From a virus, in IMG/VR virus record IMGVR_UViG_3300030106_001778, positions 1 to 42,603 of that record: a stretch of DNA of 42,603 bases; one strand, written 5' to 3'. Both the position numbers and the translations under genes were made by a program. The notes below the pieces were generated by a model. That model was not told where the DNA came from and searched no databases. It saw only the letters and a program-made list of their open reading frames with translations. Positions 6,596 to 12,717 of the stretch are shown here, piece by piece. Position 1 is the stretch's first letter. Every line of letters begins with the position of its first letter.

Positions 6596-6990
6596 TATTC
6601 TTTCATCGCATACGGATCAGTAGACAACTCGCGTTGTTTCTTGTCCGGCTGTTTACCCATAATGATATCTTCCATGTTTTTATGTAGGTAGTTAGACATT
6701 TGGCCTATCACATTATCTTGAGATAGTGTGTCAACTAAATCTTTCAAGGACTCACCATGTTGTAAACATCTGGATATAAGTTTACCTGATGCTCTCAACT
6801 CTCTATCCAAATACGAATCTGTTGGCTTGAGTTTGACCCAAAACGCCATAGGTGTTAGCCCAGTGTCGCTTGCTGTATAGTCTAATATGCCCACAACTTT
6901 TCTACCATCGATTGGTAAAGTGAAAGTTGCACTCATCATCCTATCTGGAATCTTTTTTCTCACGCCTTTATTTTCCTTAATTAAAGTCAT
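6595..6990 (-). CDS. TSCPD domain protein related to B12-dependent ribonucleotide reductase C-terminus
   Basis: This 131-aa protein contains KKIPDRMMSATFTLPIDGRK early, a beta-region (VGILDYTASDTGLTPMAFWV) and then LISRCLQHGESLKDLVDTL. That order matches the TSCPD domain found at the C-terminus of NrdJ/NrdZ class II ribonucleotide reductases and in stand-alone alphaproteobacterial proteins. In reductases the region is linked to activity or regeneration; stand-alone forms have no settled function. It may modulate host nucleotide reduction to supply dNTPs. No reductase is encoded in this window, so it would act on a host or distant phage enzyme. It is coupled to the oxygenase gene by one base. 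Confidence 0.75.
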   Translation of the reverse strand: MTLIKENKGVRKKIPDRMMSATFTLPIDGRKVVGILDYTASDTGLTPMAFWVKLKPTDSYLDRELRASGKLISRCLQHGESLKDLVDTLSQDNVIGQMSNYLHKNMEDIIMGKQPDKKQRELSTDPYAMKE

Positions 6991-7192
6991 CTCGATGCTC
7001 CTGAATAAATTGGTACAAAGAAATATTAGTTTCTTTGACTTGTTGTATCTCTAGCCACATCGTTTCTATAACTGAATACATATTAATCATTGTGACTATA
7101 TTTACAATCATTAATCCTATCCCCATCGCCAAAACTGTCCACACCAGTGTGTTACTAATGGACCAGCTTACTTTTAGGTTGAAATCTTTCAT
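6977..7192 (-). CDS. Small single-pass membrane protein (71 aa)
   Basis: Residues about 14-38 (TLVWTVLAMGIGLMIVNIVT and beyond) form one strong transmembrane segment. It is followed by a polar, heptad-like helix (IETMWLEIQQVKETNISLYQ). The ATG at 7192 is preceded by AGGAGG, which lies inside the end of the 54-aa gene. No family is recognised. Topology and size would fit an accessory lysis or membrane-remodelling protein, but nothing proves this. It overlaps the TSCPD gene by 14 bp. Confidence 0.65.
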   Translation of the reverse strand: MKDFNLKVSWSISNTLVWTVLAMGIGLMIVNIVTMINMYSVIETMWLEIQQVKETNISLYQFIQEHRDDFN

Positions 7193-7319
7193 TCATCCTC
7201 CTCTTTTGTAATTTTATCAGGTCTTCCAGTTTTTTGCTCCACATATCTTTCATTTCTTTATCTTTAGTTAGCTTCATAGCTGCCATTAGATTAGCTATTC
7301 TTTTCTTGTCTTTGTTCAT
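7155..7319 (-). CDS. Tiny basic helical protein (54 aa)
   Basis: This is a short gene read directly from the sequence: the ATG at 7317-7319 is preceded by AAGGAGG six bases upstream, one of the strongest ribosome-binding sites in the window, and the TAG is at 7155-7157. The product begins MNKDKKRIANLMAAMKLTKD and continues with a Lys/Met-rich helix (EMKDMWSKKLEDLIKLQK). It overlaps the end of the oxygenase gene by 29 bp and the start of the membrane protein gene by 38 bp. Function unknown. Confidence 0.6.
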   Translation of the reverse strand: MNKDKKRIANLMAAMKLTKDKEMKDMWSKKLEDLIKLQKRRMNERFQPKSKLVH

Positions 7320-7830
7320 CTCCCACCTCCTTATAATGTAAAAATAATTGTGATTGCCAAGACCCTTTAAACACAGGTCTACTGTGCTCTTCTTTTGCTC
7401 CTTGATATATCAAAGCATCTCCCGCTTCCAAATAAAACGGTTCTCGTTTTAAAAAAATAGGCCAAGGTTCATGAGCACCATAACCCATGCAAATCGTTGC
7501 AGACCACTCGTATTCAGGTTGATCTACGTGAACAGGTAATTTACATTCTGGACCATAAATCCTGTAATAAGATGTTACAGGAACTAAATCAAAACCAACC
7601 GTTTTTGAAATTTTTTCCCGGCAAAATAACAATAAACTATCAGCAAGTGCATCACCATACCTTAAATCAATACAATGCCCAATTGTTGGTTCGTAAACTG
7701 TTACACGTTGACCATCAGCGGCTTTAGGTCTGTTTGTTTTTGCCATAATTAAACTATACTCGCGAAATAATTCTAGAATATCTTTTCCAATAAAATCTCT
7801 AATTATATGGCTTCGCCTGACTTCATCCAT
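7291..7830 (-). CDS. 2OG-Fe(II) oxygenase-like protein
   Basis: With the start at 7830 the protein has 179 aa. The iron ligands are H101-V-D103 (LPVHVDQPE) and H149 (AKEEHSRPVF), with strands WSATICMGY, WPIFL, GDALIYQG and a terminal WQSQLFLHY, a pattern I recognise from phage 2OG oxygenases. The expected Arg for 2-oxoglutarate is not obvious at its usual place after the last His; R151 is very close to it. Substrate unknown. An ATG at 7884 is possible (197 aa) but lacks a ribosome-binding site and would overlap the zinc-finger gene by 82 bp; the 7830 start has AAGGAGG at a rather long 12-base spacing. Confidence 0.75.
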   Translation of the reverse strand: MDEVRRSHIIRDFIGKDILELFREYSLIMAKTNRPKAADGQRVTVYEPTIGHCIDLRYGDALADSLLLFCREKISKTVGFDLVPVTSYYRIYGPECKLPVHVDQPEYEWSATICMGYGAHEPWPIFLKREPFYLEAGDALIYQGAKEEHSRPVFKGSWQSQLFLHYKEVGDEQRQEKNS

Positions 7831-8006
7831 TTTGGTTCTATGCCTCCTTCTATATTTTCCCTGCATTGATTTGCTGGTAACCATACAAACATTTGATTAT
7901 CGCATTGAGCGCAGTCGTACGGTTTACCTTGCACTACAATATAGCCGTTGCCCTTACAACGAGGGCAAATAGCTTTAACCTTTTGATCGCCCGTTAGATC
8001 TACCAT
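7803..8006 (-). CDS. Small zinc-ribbon protein (67 aa)
   Basis: Two CxxC pairs (CPRC at 14-17, CAQC at 32-35) separated by a Gly-rich hairpin (KGNGYIVVQGKPYD) make a zinc ribbon similar to the DnaJ Cys-rich repeat. The protein has no other domain. It overlaps the upstream ribbon-helix-helix gene by 32 bp and the oxygenase by 28 bp, placing it second in the operon driven by the 8.2-kb promoter. A nucleic-acid or protein adaptor role is likely by family; the target is unknown. Confidence 0.7.
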   Translation of the reverse strand: MVDLTGDQKVKAICPRCKGNGYIVVQGKPYDCAQCDNQMFVWLPANQCRENIEGGIEPKWMKSGEAI

Positions 8007-8154
8007 TTTTCTTTTTTATCTCTTTCTCTAATAAAAACTCTATTACTTTCTGTACACTAACAGGAACTTCGAACCTGCTTTGTGCTAAACTCATAAGTTT
8101 ATTGTGTGTATCGGTAGATACAGACACTGATTTAAATTTACTTATATCTGGCAT
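7975..8154 (-). CDS. Ribbon-helix-helix DNA-binding protein (59 aa)
   Basis: A short gene read directly: ATG at 8152-8154, TAA at 7975-7977. AGGAGG lies five bases upstream of the ATG. The product has a strand FKSVSVSTDTHNKLMSLA followed by two helices with the turn EVPVSVQKVIEFLLEKEI and a basic tail. This is the strand-helix-helix layout of MetJ/Arc or CopG-type regulators, which act as dimers that insert a beta ribbon into the major groove. It is the first gene after the sigma70-like promoter at 8185-8214, so autoregulation of the left operon is the simplest hypothesis; TGCCGGCA sites nearby are candidate operators. Confidence 0.78.
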   Translation of the reverse strand: MPDISKFKSVSVSTDTHNKLMSLAQSRFEVPVSVQKVIEFLLEKEIKKKNGRSNGRSKG

Positions 8155-8184
8155 ATTGCCTCCTTTATTATACTATTATATGGG

Positions 8185-8214
8185 ATTATATATAGCAATT
8201 ATTATATTTGACAA
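8185..8214 (-). promoter_or_regulatory. Sigma70-type promoter for the left operon
   Basis: On the minus strand, TTGTCA (8209-8214) is followed after 18 bases by a perfect TATAAT (8185-8190). The predicted start of transcription is about 8178, leaving a leader of roughly 24 bases with AGGAGG before the ribbon-helix-helix gene. The region 8155-8291 is non-coding and very AT-rich. One mismatch in the -35 box and the 18-bp spacer fit host-type sigma70 recognition, suggesting early or middle expression. Confidence 0.7.
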
Positions 8215-8257
8215 TAGAATATTTTAATTTATTTTAGGAATTATCTCTCGCCTTCAT

Positions 8258-8292
8258 ATGCCGGCGGACTTTTTTCCTTTTTCTGCCGGCAT
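8258..8292. repeat. Inverted repeat ATGCCGGC ... GCCGGCAT
   Basis: Two perfect 8-bp arms (8258-8265 and 8285-8292) flank a 19-base, mostly pyrimidine (T-rich) loop. Each arm contains the self-complementary GCCGGC, so the site can also be read as two TGCCGGC(A) half-operators. It begins at the stop codon of the PD-(D/E)XK gene and lies upstream of the 8.2-kb promoter. No T-run follows on either strand, so it is not a classical terminator. It could be an operator or an mRNA 3'-end hairpin. Confidence 0.5.
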
Positions 8293-8606
8293 TATTCAAT
8301 AAATAGCTGTATATCTAGCCCTGTTTTATCTACAAATTGTTTTTGCTTTTTTGATAGAACTCGGTTTATCCTGGTAGATTTGTCGGTCCATCCTGGCGGA
8401 CAGTTTTTTCTTACTGATTTTGTTTTAACATCCACCAGATACACGGTCCCCGATTCAGGATCCACGGCCACAAGATCAAAGGGACATTGAGGGTCAACGC
8501 TTTTAGCTACGTACATACCAATCTCGGTCATCGCAGCGATGGCCTTGTGTTCTAGTGCTGCGCCTTTTGCTGCTTTGCTAATTTCTTTTGAGTTTGTAAA
8601 TCTCAT
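8292..8606 (-). CDS. Small PD-(D/E)XK endonuclease
   Basis: A 104-aa protein with the compact nuclease core: E19 in KGAALEHKAIAAMTEIG, D44 in CPFDLVAVDP, and D59-V-K61 in TVYLVDVKTKS. This matches the group of small PD-(D/E)XK proteins resembling Holliday-junction resolvases and intron-type endonucleases (PF11645-like). It likely binds Mg2+ and cuts branched or specific DNA. It sits directly after the zinc-ribbon and PolA genes, so a role in resolving replication or recombination intermediates before packaging is reasonable. The exact substrate is not shown by the sequence. Confidence 0.78.
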   Translation of the reverse strand: MRFTNSKEISKAAKGAALEHKAIAAMTEIGMYVAKSVDPQCPFDLVAVDPESGTVYLVDVKTKSVRKNCPPGWTDKSTRINRVLSKKQKQFVDKTGLDIQLFIE

Positions 8607-8787
8607 CTACGTAGTTAAAAGTTACCTTTCCGTTTATGTGTTGGGTGTGTTTCGCCTTGCATGTCATACACTGATAGACTCTTTTGTCATCAGGTATGAC
8701 CAGCCTTATAAAAGGCACATAGTTCTCGCACTTTTCACATATGCCTAACGTGATTTCTACGGGGTCTTCGTACGTATACTTTGACAT
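8578..8787 (-). CDS. Small zinc-ribbon protein (69 aa)
   Basis: Two CxxC pairs, CEKC near residues 17-20 and CMTC near 40-43, bracket a beta-hairpin region (YVPFIRLVIPDDKRVYQ), predicting one zinc site. The end is basic. It starts within the stop of polA (one-base overlap) and overlaps the nuclease gene by 29 bp, so it is made with the replication proteins. A DNA-binding accessory role is likely from context only. Confidence 0.68.
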   Translation of the reverse strand: MSKYTYEDPVEITLGICEKCENYVPFIRLVIPDDKRVYQCMTCKAKHTQHINGKVTFNYVDEIYKLKRN

Positions 8788-10622
8788 TATTTTATACTAC
8801 CCCAGTTTTCTCCTTTTTCATAGTCGACTTTATTCGGGACCTCGAGCCGTACCGCTTCTTCCATAATTCTAACAACTCGCTGTGCCTCTTCAGTGCTTGA
8901 TATTGAGATATCAAGTTCGTCATGAACTTGAACATGTGGAATCACCCCCTCTCGATATAATGCGATCATAGCTTGCTTTGTTTGGTCGGCAGCTGATCCT
9001 TGTATTAATTTATTTAGCCCCCGATAAAGAAACGATCTTTGAACCATACCTGGCCCGTACTCTGCTTCTGCTTCCTCTTTACCTTTAATAGGTTTAGCCA
9101 CGTTAAATCCATGCGGCTCCCAATATGGAAAATGTAATTTTCTACCGCCTAGTGTTCTAATAGCCCCTGATTGATTTGCTCTTGTTTCTACTTTTTTCTG
9201 AAGTTGTTTTAGTACAGGAAACATTTCATGATAATCCTTCCAAATTCTTTCTGCTTCGAGTTTCGTTAAGCCAAGCTCACCCATTAATTTATTTTTACCC
9301 ATTCCATACATGATGCCTAAGTTAATTCTTTTTGCTTGCTTACGTGTTATCTTAGCTATATCTGCAACAACCTGGTGAAAGTCTGCGTCCCCAGTTTGAT
9401 AAGCAGCTTTTAAAGTTTCAGAACCTTTAATCTCAGATAAAATCGCAAAGTGAACTAGAATTCTAGGCTCTTGTTGACTGTAGTCAAAACAGCCCCACTC
9501 ATGTCCCTCTTCTGGTAAAAACAATTCTCTAATTCTGTTCTTACTAGGTATCTGTTGTAAGTTAGGGTTCCTATAACTAAACCTTCCTGTTATCGTACCG
9601 CCTGCATCAGAACGCAATTGATTTATATCTGCATGTATTCTACCGTTTCTAACATGTTTTTCTAATGACTCTATAAAGCTTGATCTAGCTTTGTTTAACT
9701 CTCTTATCTCAGCTATACTAGACACGATAGGATTTGTATGTGTAGTCAAAAAGTTTTTTGTAAAACTTGGAGCCCCTGTTTTTGTCCTGTCATATTTTAT
9801 ATCTAGCTTGTCAAATACTTTTTGTATTGATGCGGCAGCCCAAACCTCTACGTCTATACCTGTTTGTTTCTTTATATTTTGTAATAAAAATTCTTCATGG
9901 GCAGCAAAGTCAGCCCTCAATTGTGCGGCTTTTTCCTGGTCAAAACGAACACCTTTAAATTTCATGTCGACTAAACACGGAAACAAATCTGATTCCATTT
10001 CAACAATTCGTGATATATCTTCTTCGTCAATTAGATGTTGAAAACGTTTATACAACTCGTAGGTTATGTCCGCGTCTGCTTCTGCATAATTACCAACAGA
10101 TGCAGCAGGTAGTTTCCACATCTCTGCTTTTGCATCAACGCCCCAAGAGTCTGCTTCTGCTTTTAGTATTTCTTCTTTTTTTGTTTGTCCTATGTATTCT
10201 TTTGCTACAGAATTTAAAGTATAAGAGTACCTATTCTCATCCAACAAACCAGCAATCAACATTGTGTCTTGTATTCTGCCTTTTAATTCTATGCCGCTAG
10301 CTTTTATCCAAGACACATCATACATCGCATTGTGAAAAACTTTTGTAGAATTCGTGTCGGCTACATTTTTCTTGAACCATTTCCAAACAACTGAAGGATC
10401 TAAGTTTCCTCCTGCTTCATGCGCTATAGGGAAGTATGCTTTGTAGCCAGGCACAGCCACAGCTATGCCGACTACCTCTCCTTCTCCTCTAACAGCACCA
10501 GACCCTAATGTTTTTAAGTCTGGATCTCTTGTCTCTAAGTCAACTGAAACTATTGGTTCCTTTGTAAGATCTTTAAATTCTTGCTGGTTCCAATTTGTGT
10601 CCGGTGTAAATAAAGTTTTCAC
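8787..10622 (-). CDS. polA: DNA polymerase I family A with 3'-5' exonuclease
   Basis: This 611-aa protein has an N-terminal DnaQ-like proofreading domain: D28-L-E30 (exo I), N98...D102 (exo II) and Y179...D183 (exo III), all intact. The polymerase domain has motif A with D380 in FDYSQQEPRILVHF, motif B RKQAKRINLGIMYGMG, and motif C VQVHDELDIS. It lacks the 5'-3' exonuclease domain, as is usual for phage enzymes. The residue equivalent to E. coli Phe762 is Leu435; in surveys of marine phage polymerases Leu at this site has been linked to slower, often temperate, phages. The start is GTG (10620-10622) with an AAGGAAG site, overlapping the DUF3310 stop. It is the replicative polymerase of the phage. 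Confidence 0.97.
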   Translation of the reverse strand: MKTLFTPDTNWNQQEFKDLTKEPIVSVDLETRDPDLKTLGSGAVRGEGEVVGIAVAVPGYKAYFPIAHEAGGNLDPSVVWKWFKKNVADTNSTKVFHNAMYDVSWIKASGIELKGRIQDTMLIAGLLDENRYSYTLNSVAKEYIGQTKKEEILKAEADSWGVDAKAEMWKLPAASVGNYAEADADITYELYKRFQHLIDEEDISRIVEMESDLFPCLVDMKFKGVRFDQEKAAQLRADFAAHEEFLLQNIKKQTGIDVEVWAAASIQKVFDKLDIKYDRTKTGAPSFTKNFLTTHTNPIVSSIAEIRELNKARSSFIESLEKHVRNGRIHADINQLRSDAGGTITGRFSYRNPNLQQIPSKNRIRELFLPEEGHEWGCFDYSQQEPRILVHFAILSEIKGSETLKAAYQTGDADFHQVVADIAKITRKQAKRINLGIMYGMGKNKLMGELGLTKLEAERIWKDYHEMFPVLKQLQKKVETRANQSGAIRTLGGRKLHFPYWEPHGFNVAKPIKGKEEAEAEYGPGMVQRSFLYRGLNKLIQGSAADQTKQAMIALYREGVIPHVQVHDELDISISSTEEAQRVVRIMEEAVRLEVPNKVDYEKGENWGSIK

Positions 10623-10837
10623 TTATATTCTTCCTTTAGTTTGTTCAAAAACCAAATAGCTTTGTCCAAATCTTCTATTGGTTTACCTTTGTGCTCATGG
10701 CGCCAAATGTATTTTATTGCTGAACCTTGAAGATAATATTTAAAACCTTCGCCTTGGCAAGACTTGATAGCATCAATACAACCTATGTCTCCTTTGTTAT
10801 AGTGGGAGGGAAAATTCACTGGATCGTGTTTTTTCAT
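10619..10837 (-). CDS. DUF3310 protein (nucleotide kinase-like)
   Basis: The 72-aa sequence VNFPSHYNKGDIGCIDAI...YLQGSAIKYIWRHEHKGKPI followed by EDLDKAIWFLNKL matches DUF3310 (PF11753) almost end to end. The same domain occurs in phage T7 gp1.7, a nucleotide kinase. The protein here consists of the DUF3310 domain alone. It lies between the helicase and polA, with a GGAGG-type ribosome-binding site, overlapping the helicase by 41 bp and polA by 4 bp. A role in the dNTP supply for replication is probable. Confidence 0.88.
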   Translation of the reverse strand: MKKHDPVNFPSHYNKGDIGCIDAIKSCQGEGFKYYLQGSAIKYIWRHEHKGKPIEDLDKAIWFLNKLKEEYK

Positions 10838-12467
10838 ACATTACCTCCTCCATTTTTATCTGCTCTTTCTCTAGGTCTTGCCATAAAGATAACAACGGAT
10901 AAGAGTTCTCAAAATTCTTAGCAAGAATAATATGCAAAGTCTCTTTGGTTCTTGTAACAGCAACGTATTGCTTTCTATGCACCTCTCCTCCGCCTCTTCT
11001 CATCTGTAAAACTTCAGGGTAAGCAATGTCTGAAAACAAAATTACGTGATCAGCTTCAGCTCCTTTTATAGTACTGATGGTAGAAATCCTGATAAGAGCA
11101 GGGTCTGTAAGTTGCCGGCCAGAATCCTCTATTTGTTTCATGTACTGCCTATCTTCATCAGATATTTTAGCAATACAATCGTACCACGGTCCGCGCACCA
11201 ATAACCCAAAGTTCTCCATGCACTGTTCAATAGTATACTCTTCAAGATCGTCCGGTGCCTTGGCGCCAGTTTTATATCCTCGCTTTACCGCGGTCCCCGT
11301 TTCAAGATACTTGTACAGTTCTTTTATCTGAGCTCCAGATAAAGTTTTACCGCTCTTGTTCCATCTTTCCCAGGTTGTTATAACCTCAACCAAAGACTCT
11401 TTCAAACCACTAGACTTAAAAGAATCAAACCTTAGTCCAGCATGTCGCAATGAGATCTCTGCAGACATTAAAGGTTTTTTAAAAGAACAAAGAACTAATA
11501 CGCTTTCGTTTTTATTTGACCATTCTTTAATTAAAGGAATGCATTCGTCAAAAGTCCACTTAACATCGATTGTAGATTCACCTTCCTGTTTAGGTAGATA
11601 CATCTTTTTAACTCTTCCTTTATCTTTCTTTATTATTTTTTCTGCTAAAGCATGTGGTCCTTTAGGAACTCTGTGAGAACTTTGAAGTTCTATAACTTCG
11701 TCACACTGGTGTACTAAAGATCTAAATTGATTAACGTCTGCTCCAGCCCATTCGTAAATAGCTTGGTCGTCGTCGCCTGCAAAGTAAACTTCTTCAAGAC
11801 CAGACTCAGCCATCATCTTTTTAATGCAATCCCATTGCAACGCACTTAGGTCTTGGCACTCGTCAACAATTAAAATTTTAAACTGTGGTGTAACCCCAGG
11901 AGGTAGTTCACAAAACTTTATTAAAAAATCGTTGTAGTCATAAAGATAATTTTCTTTTTTATATCTTGCGTACTCTTCGTTAATCTTTTCTAGAATTGAT
12001 CTTTTAATTTTAAAGTCCAGTTGTTCGTTGTTAAAGTATTCCATGACAGGAATTTTTTTAACAGTTGCAACTTGTATTGTTCTTAAATAAGGATTGCTTG
12101 TTTTTAAATTACCTTCTTTGTCAGTCGGTGTTTCCCAAACAATACCCTTTTTAAAATCATGATAGTTTACTGGTATTACAGCACCCATTGATGCATAGTC
12201 TGCATCTGTCATTAAGTTATCTCGTAACTCTGGAACGTGTGCATAGCAAAGTGAGTGTAATGTTTTAAAGTTTTCAAATTTCTTTTCTGGAACATTTGGA
12301 AAAGTTTTTATTGCTCTGTTCTTTGCTTCATCTGCTGCAATGTTTGTAAAAGAAATGTAAGCTATTTCTTTTGGGTCTACACCCTGCTTCATTAATTCTT
12401 CTACCTTTCTTATTAAGCTTTCTGTTTTACCAGTCCCTGGTGGACCGATGTAAAAAGTTTTTTTCAT
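10797..12467 (-). CDS. SF1 (UvrD/Rep-like) DNA helicase
   Basis: A 556-aa protein with the superfamily 1 motifs in order: Walker A GPPGTGKTES near residue 8, motif Ia SFTNIAADEAK, motif II VDECQDLSALQW, motif III FAGDDDQAIYEWAGAD, motif IV-V STISTIKGAEADHVI and motif VI QYVAVTRTKETL. All key residues are present. It should unwind DNA 3'-5' using ATP, either at the fork or in recombination. A strong AAGGAG site precedes the ATG. It is the first gene after the 250-bp regulatory gap with a promoter and twin dyads. No nuclease domain is fused to it. Confidence 0.93.
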   Translation of the reverse strand: MKKTFYIGPPGTGKTESLIRKVEELMKQGVDPKEIAYISFTNIAADEAKNRAIKTFPNVPEKKFENFKTLHSLCYAHVPELRDNLMTDADYASMGAVIPVNYHDFKKGIVWETPTDKEGNLKTSNPYLRTIQVATVKKIPVMEYFNNEQLDFKIKRSILEKINEEYARYKKENYLYDYNDFLIKFCELPPGVTPQFKILIVDECQDLSALQWDCIKKMMAESGLEEVYFAGDDDQAIYEWAGADVNQFRSLVHQCDEVIELQSSHRVPKGPHALAEKIIKKDKGRVKKMYLPKQEGESTIDVKWTFDECIPLIKEWSNKNESVLVLCSFKKPLMSAEISLRHAGLRFDSFKSSGLKESLVEVITTWERWNKSGKTLSGAQIKELYKYLETGTAVKRGYKTGAKAPDDLEEYTIEQCMENFGLLVRGPWYDCIAKISDEDRQYMKQIEDSGRQLTDPALIRISTISTIKGAEADHVILFSDIAYPEVLQMRRGGGEVHRKQYVAVTRTKETLHIILAKNFENSYPLLSLWQDLEKEQIKMEEVMYEKTRSSEFSLPL

Positions 12468-12485
12468 TTTTTCTCTCCTTGTGTG

Positions 12486-12525
12486 CAGGGCCTTACCCTG
12501 TTTTTATTTGCAGGGAAAATCCCTG
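12486..12525. promoter_or_regulatory. Twin hyphenated dyads CAGGG-N5-CCCTG
   Basis: Two identical dyads occur, at 12486-12500 and 12511-12525, 25 bp apart start to start. They lie between the predicted promoter and the helicase ATG. They could be a pair of operators on nearby DNA faces or two small hairpins in the mRNA leader. Identity of both arms and of the 5-bp gap makes chance unlikely. Confidence 0.5.
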
Positions 12526-12533
12526 ATTCGCTA

Positions 12534-12562
12534 AATATCTATAAAATAACAGAAAAAGTCAA
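12534..12562 (-). promoter_or_regulatory. Candidate sigma70 promoter for helicase-DUF3310-polA
   Basis: On the minus strand, TTGACT (12557-12562) is followed after 17 bases by GATATT (12534-12539). The -35 box is 5/6 and the -10 box 4/6 to consensus. The predicted start is near 12527, just ahead of the twin dyads, so these would lie in the leader. It would allow the helicase-polymerase block to be controlled apart from the primase block. Confidence 0.45.
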
Positions 12563-12717
12563 GTTGAAAACTTATTTGAAACGATTTGAGTCAATGTGCG
12601 TTGATCTGAATACTCCTGAAACACTAACGTTAACTAATGTTAACAAAAACTATCTATGTCTATCTATGTATTGCTAACACGTATATGTACGTACAGCGTA
12701 TGATAGTGTATGACAGG

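Larger units (their letters stand above)
12468..12717. other. 250-bp repeat-rich non-coding gap (possible origin or control region)
   Basis: No gene is seen between primase and helicase. The half near the primase stop has short repeats: a perfect tandem CTATCTATGT x2 (12650-12669), two GTTAAC palindromes in the ACTAACGTTAACTAATGTTAAC stretch (about 12623-12644), GTACGTAC, and two GTATGA words. The half near the helicase has a promoter and two CAGGG-N5-CCCTG dyads. An origin between primase and helicase genes would be natural, but no DnaA-type box or defined iteron set is proven. Confidence 0.4.

Noticed and set aside
8258-8292. Intrinsic terminator of the nuclease gene
   Set aside because: The stem is GC-rich but has a 19-base loop and no following T-run on either strand; kept as an inverted repeat only.
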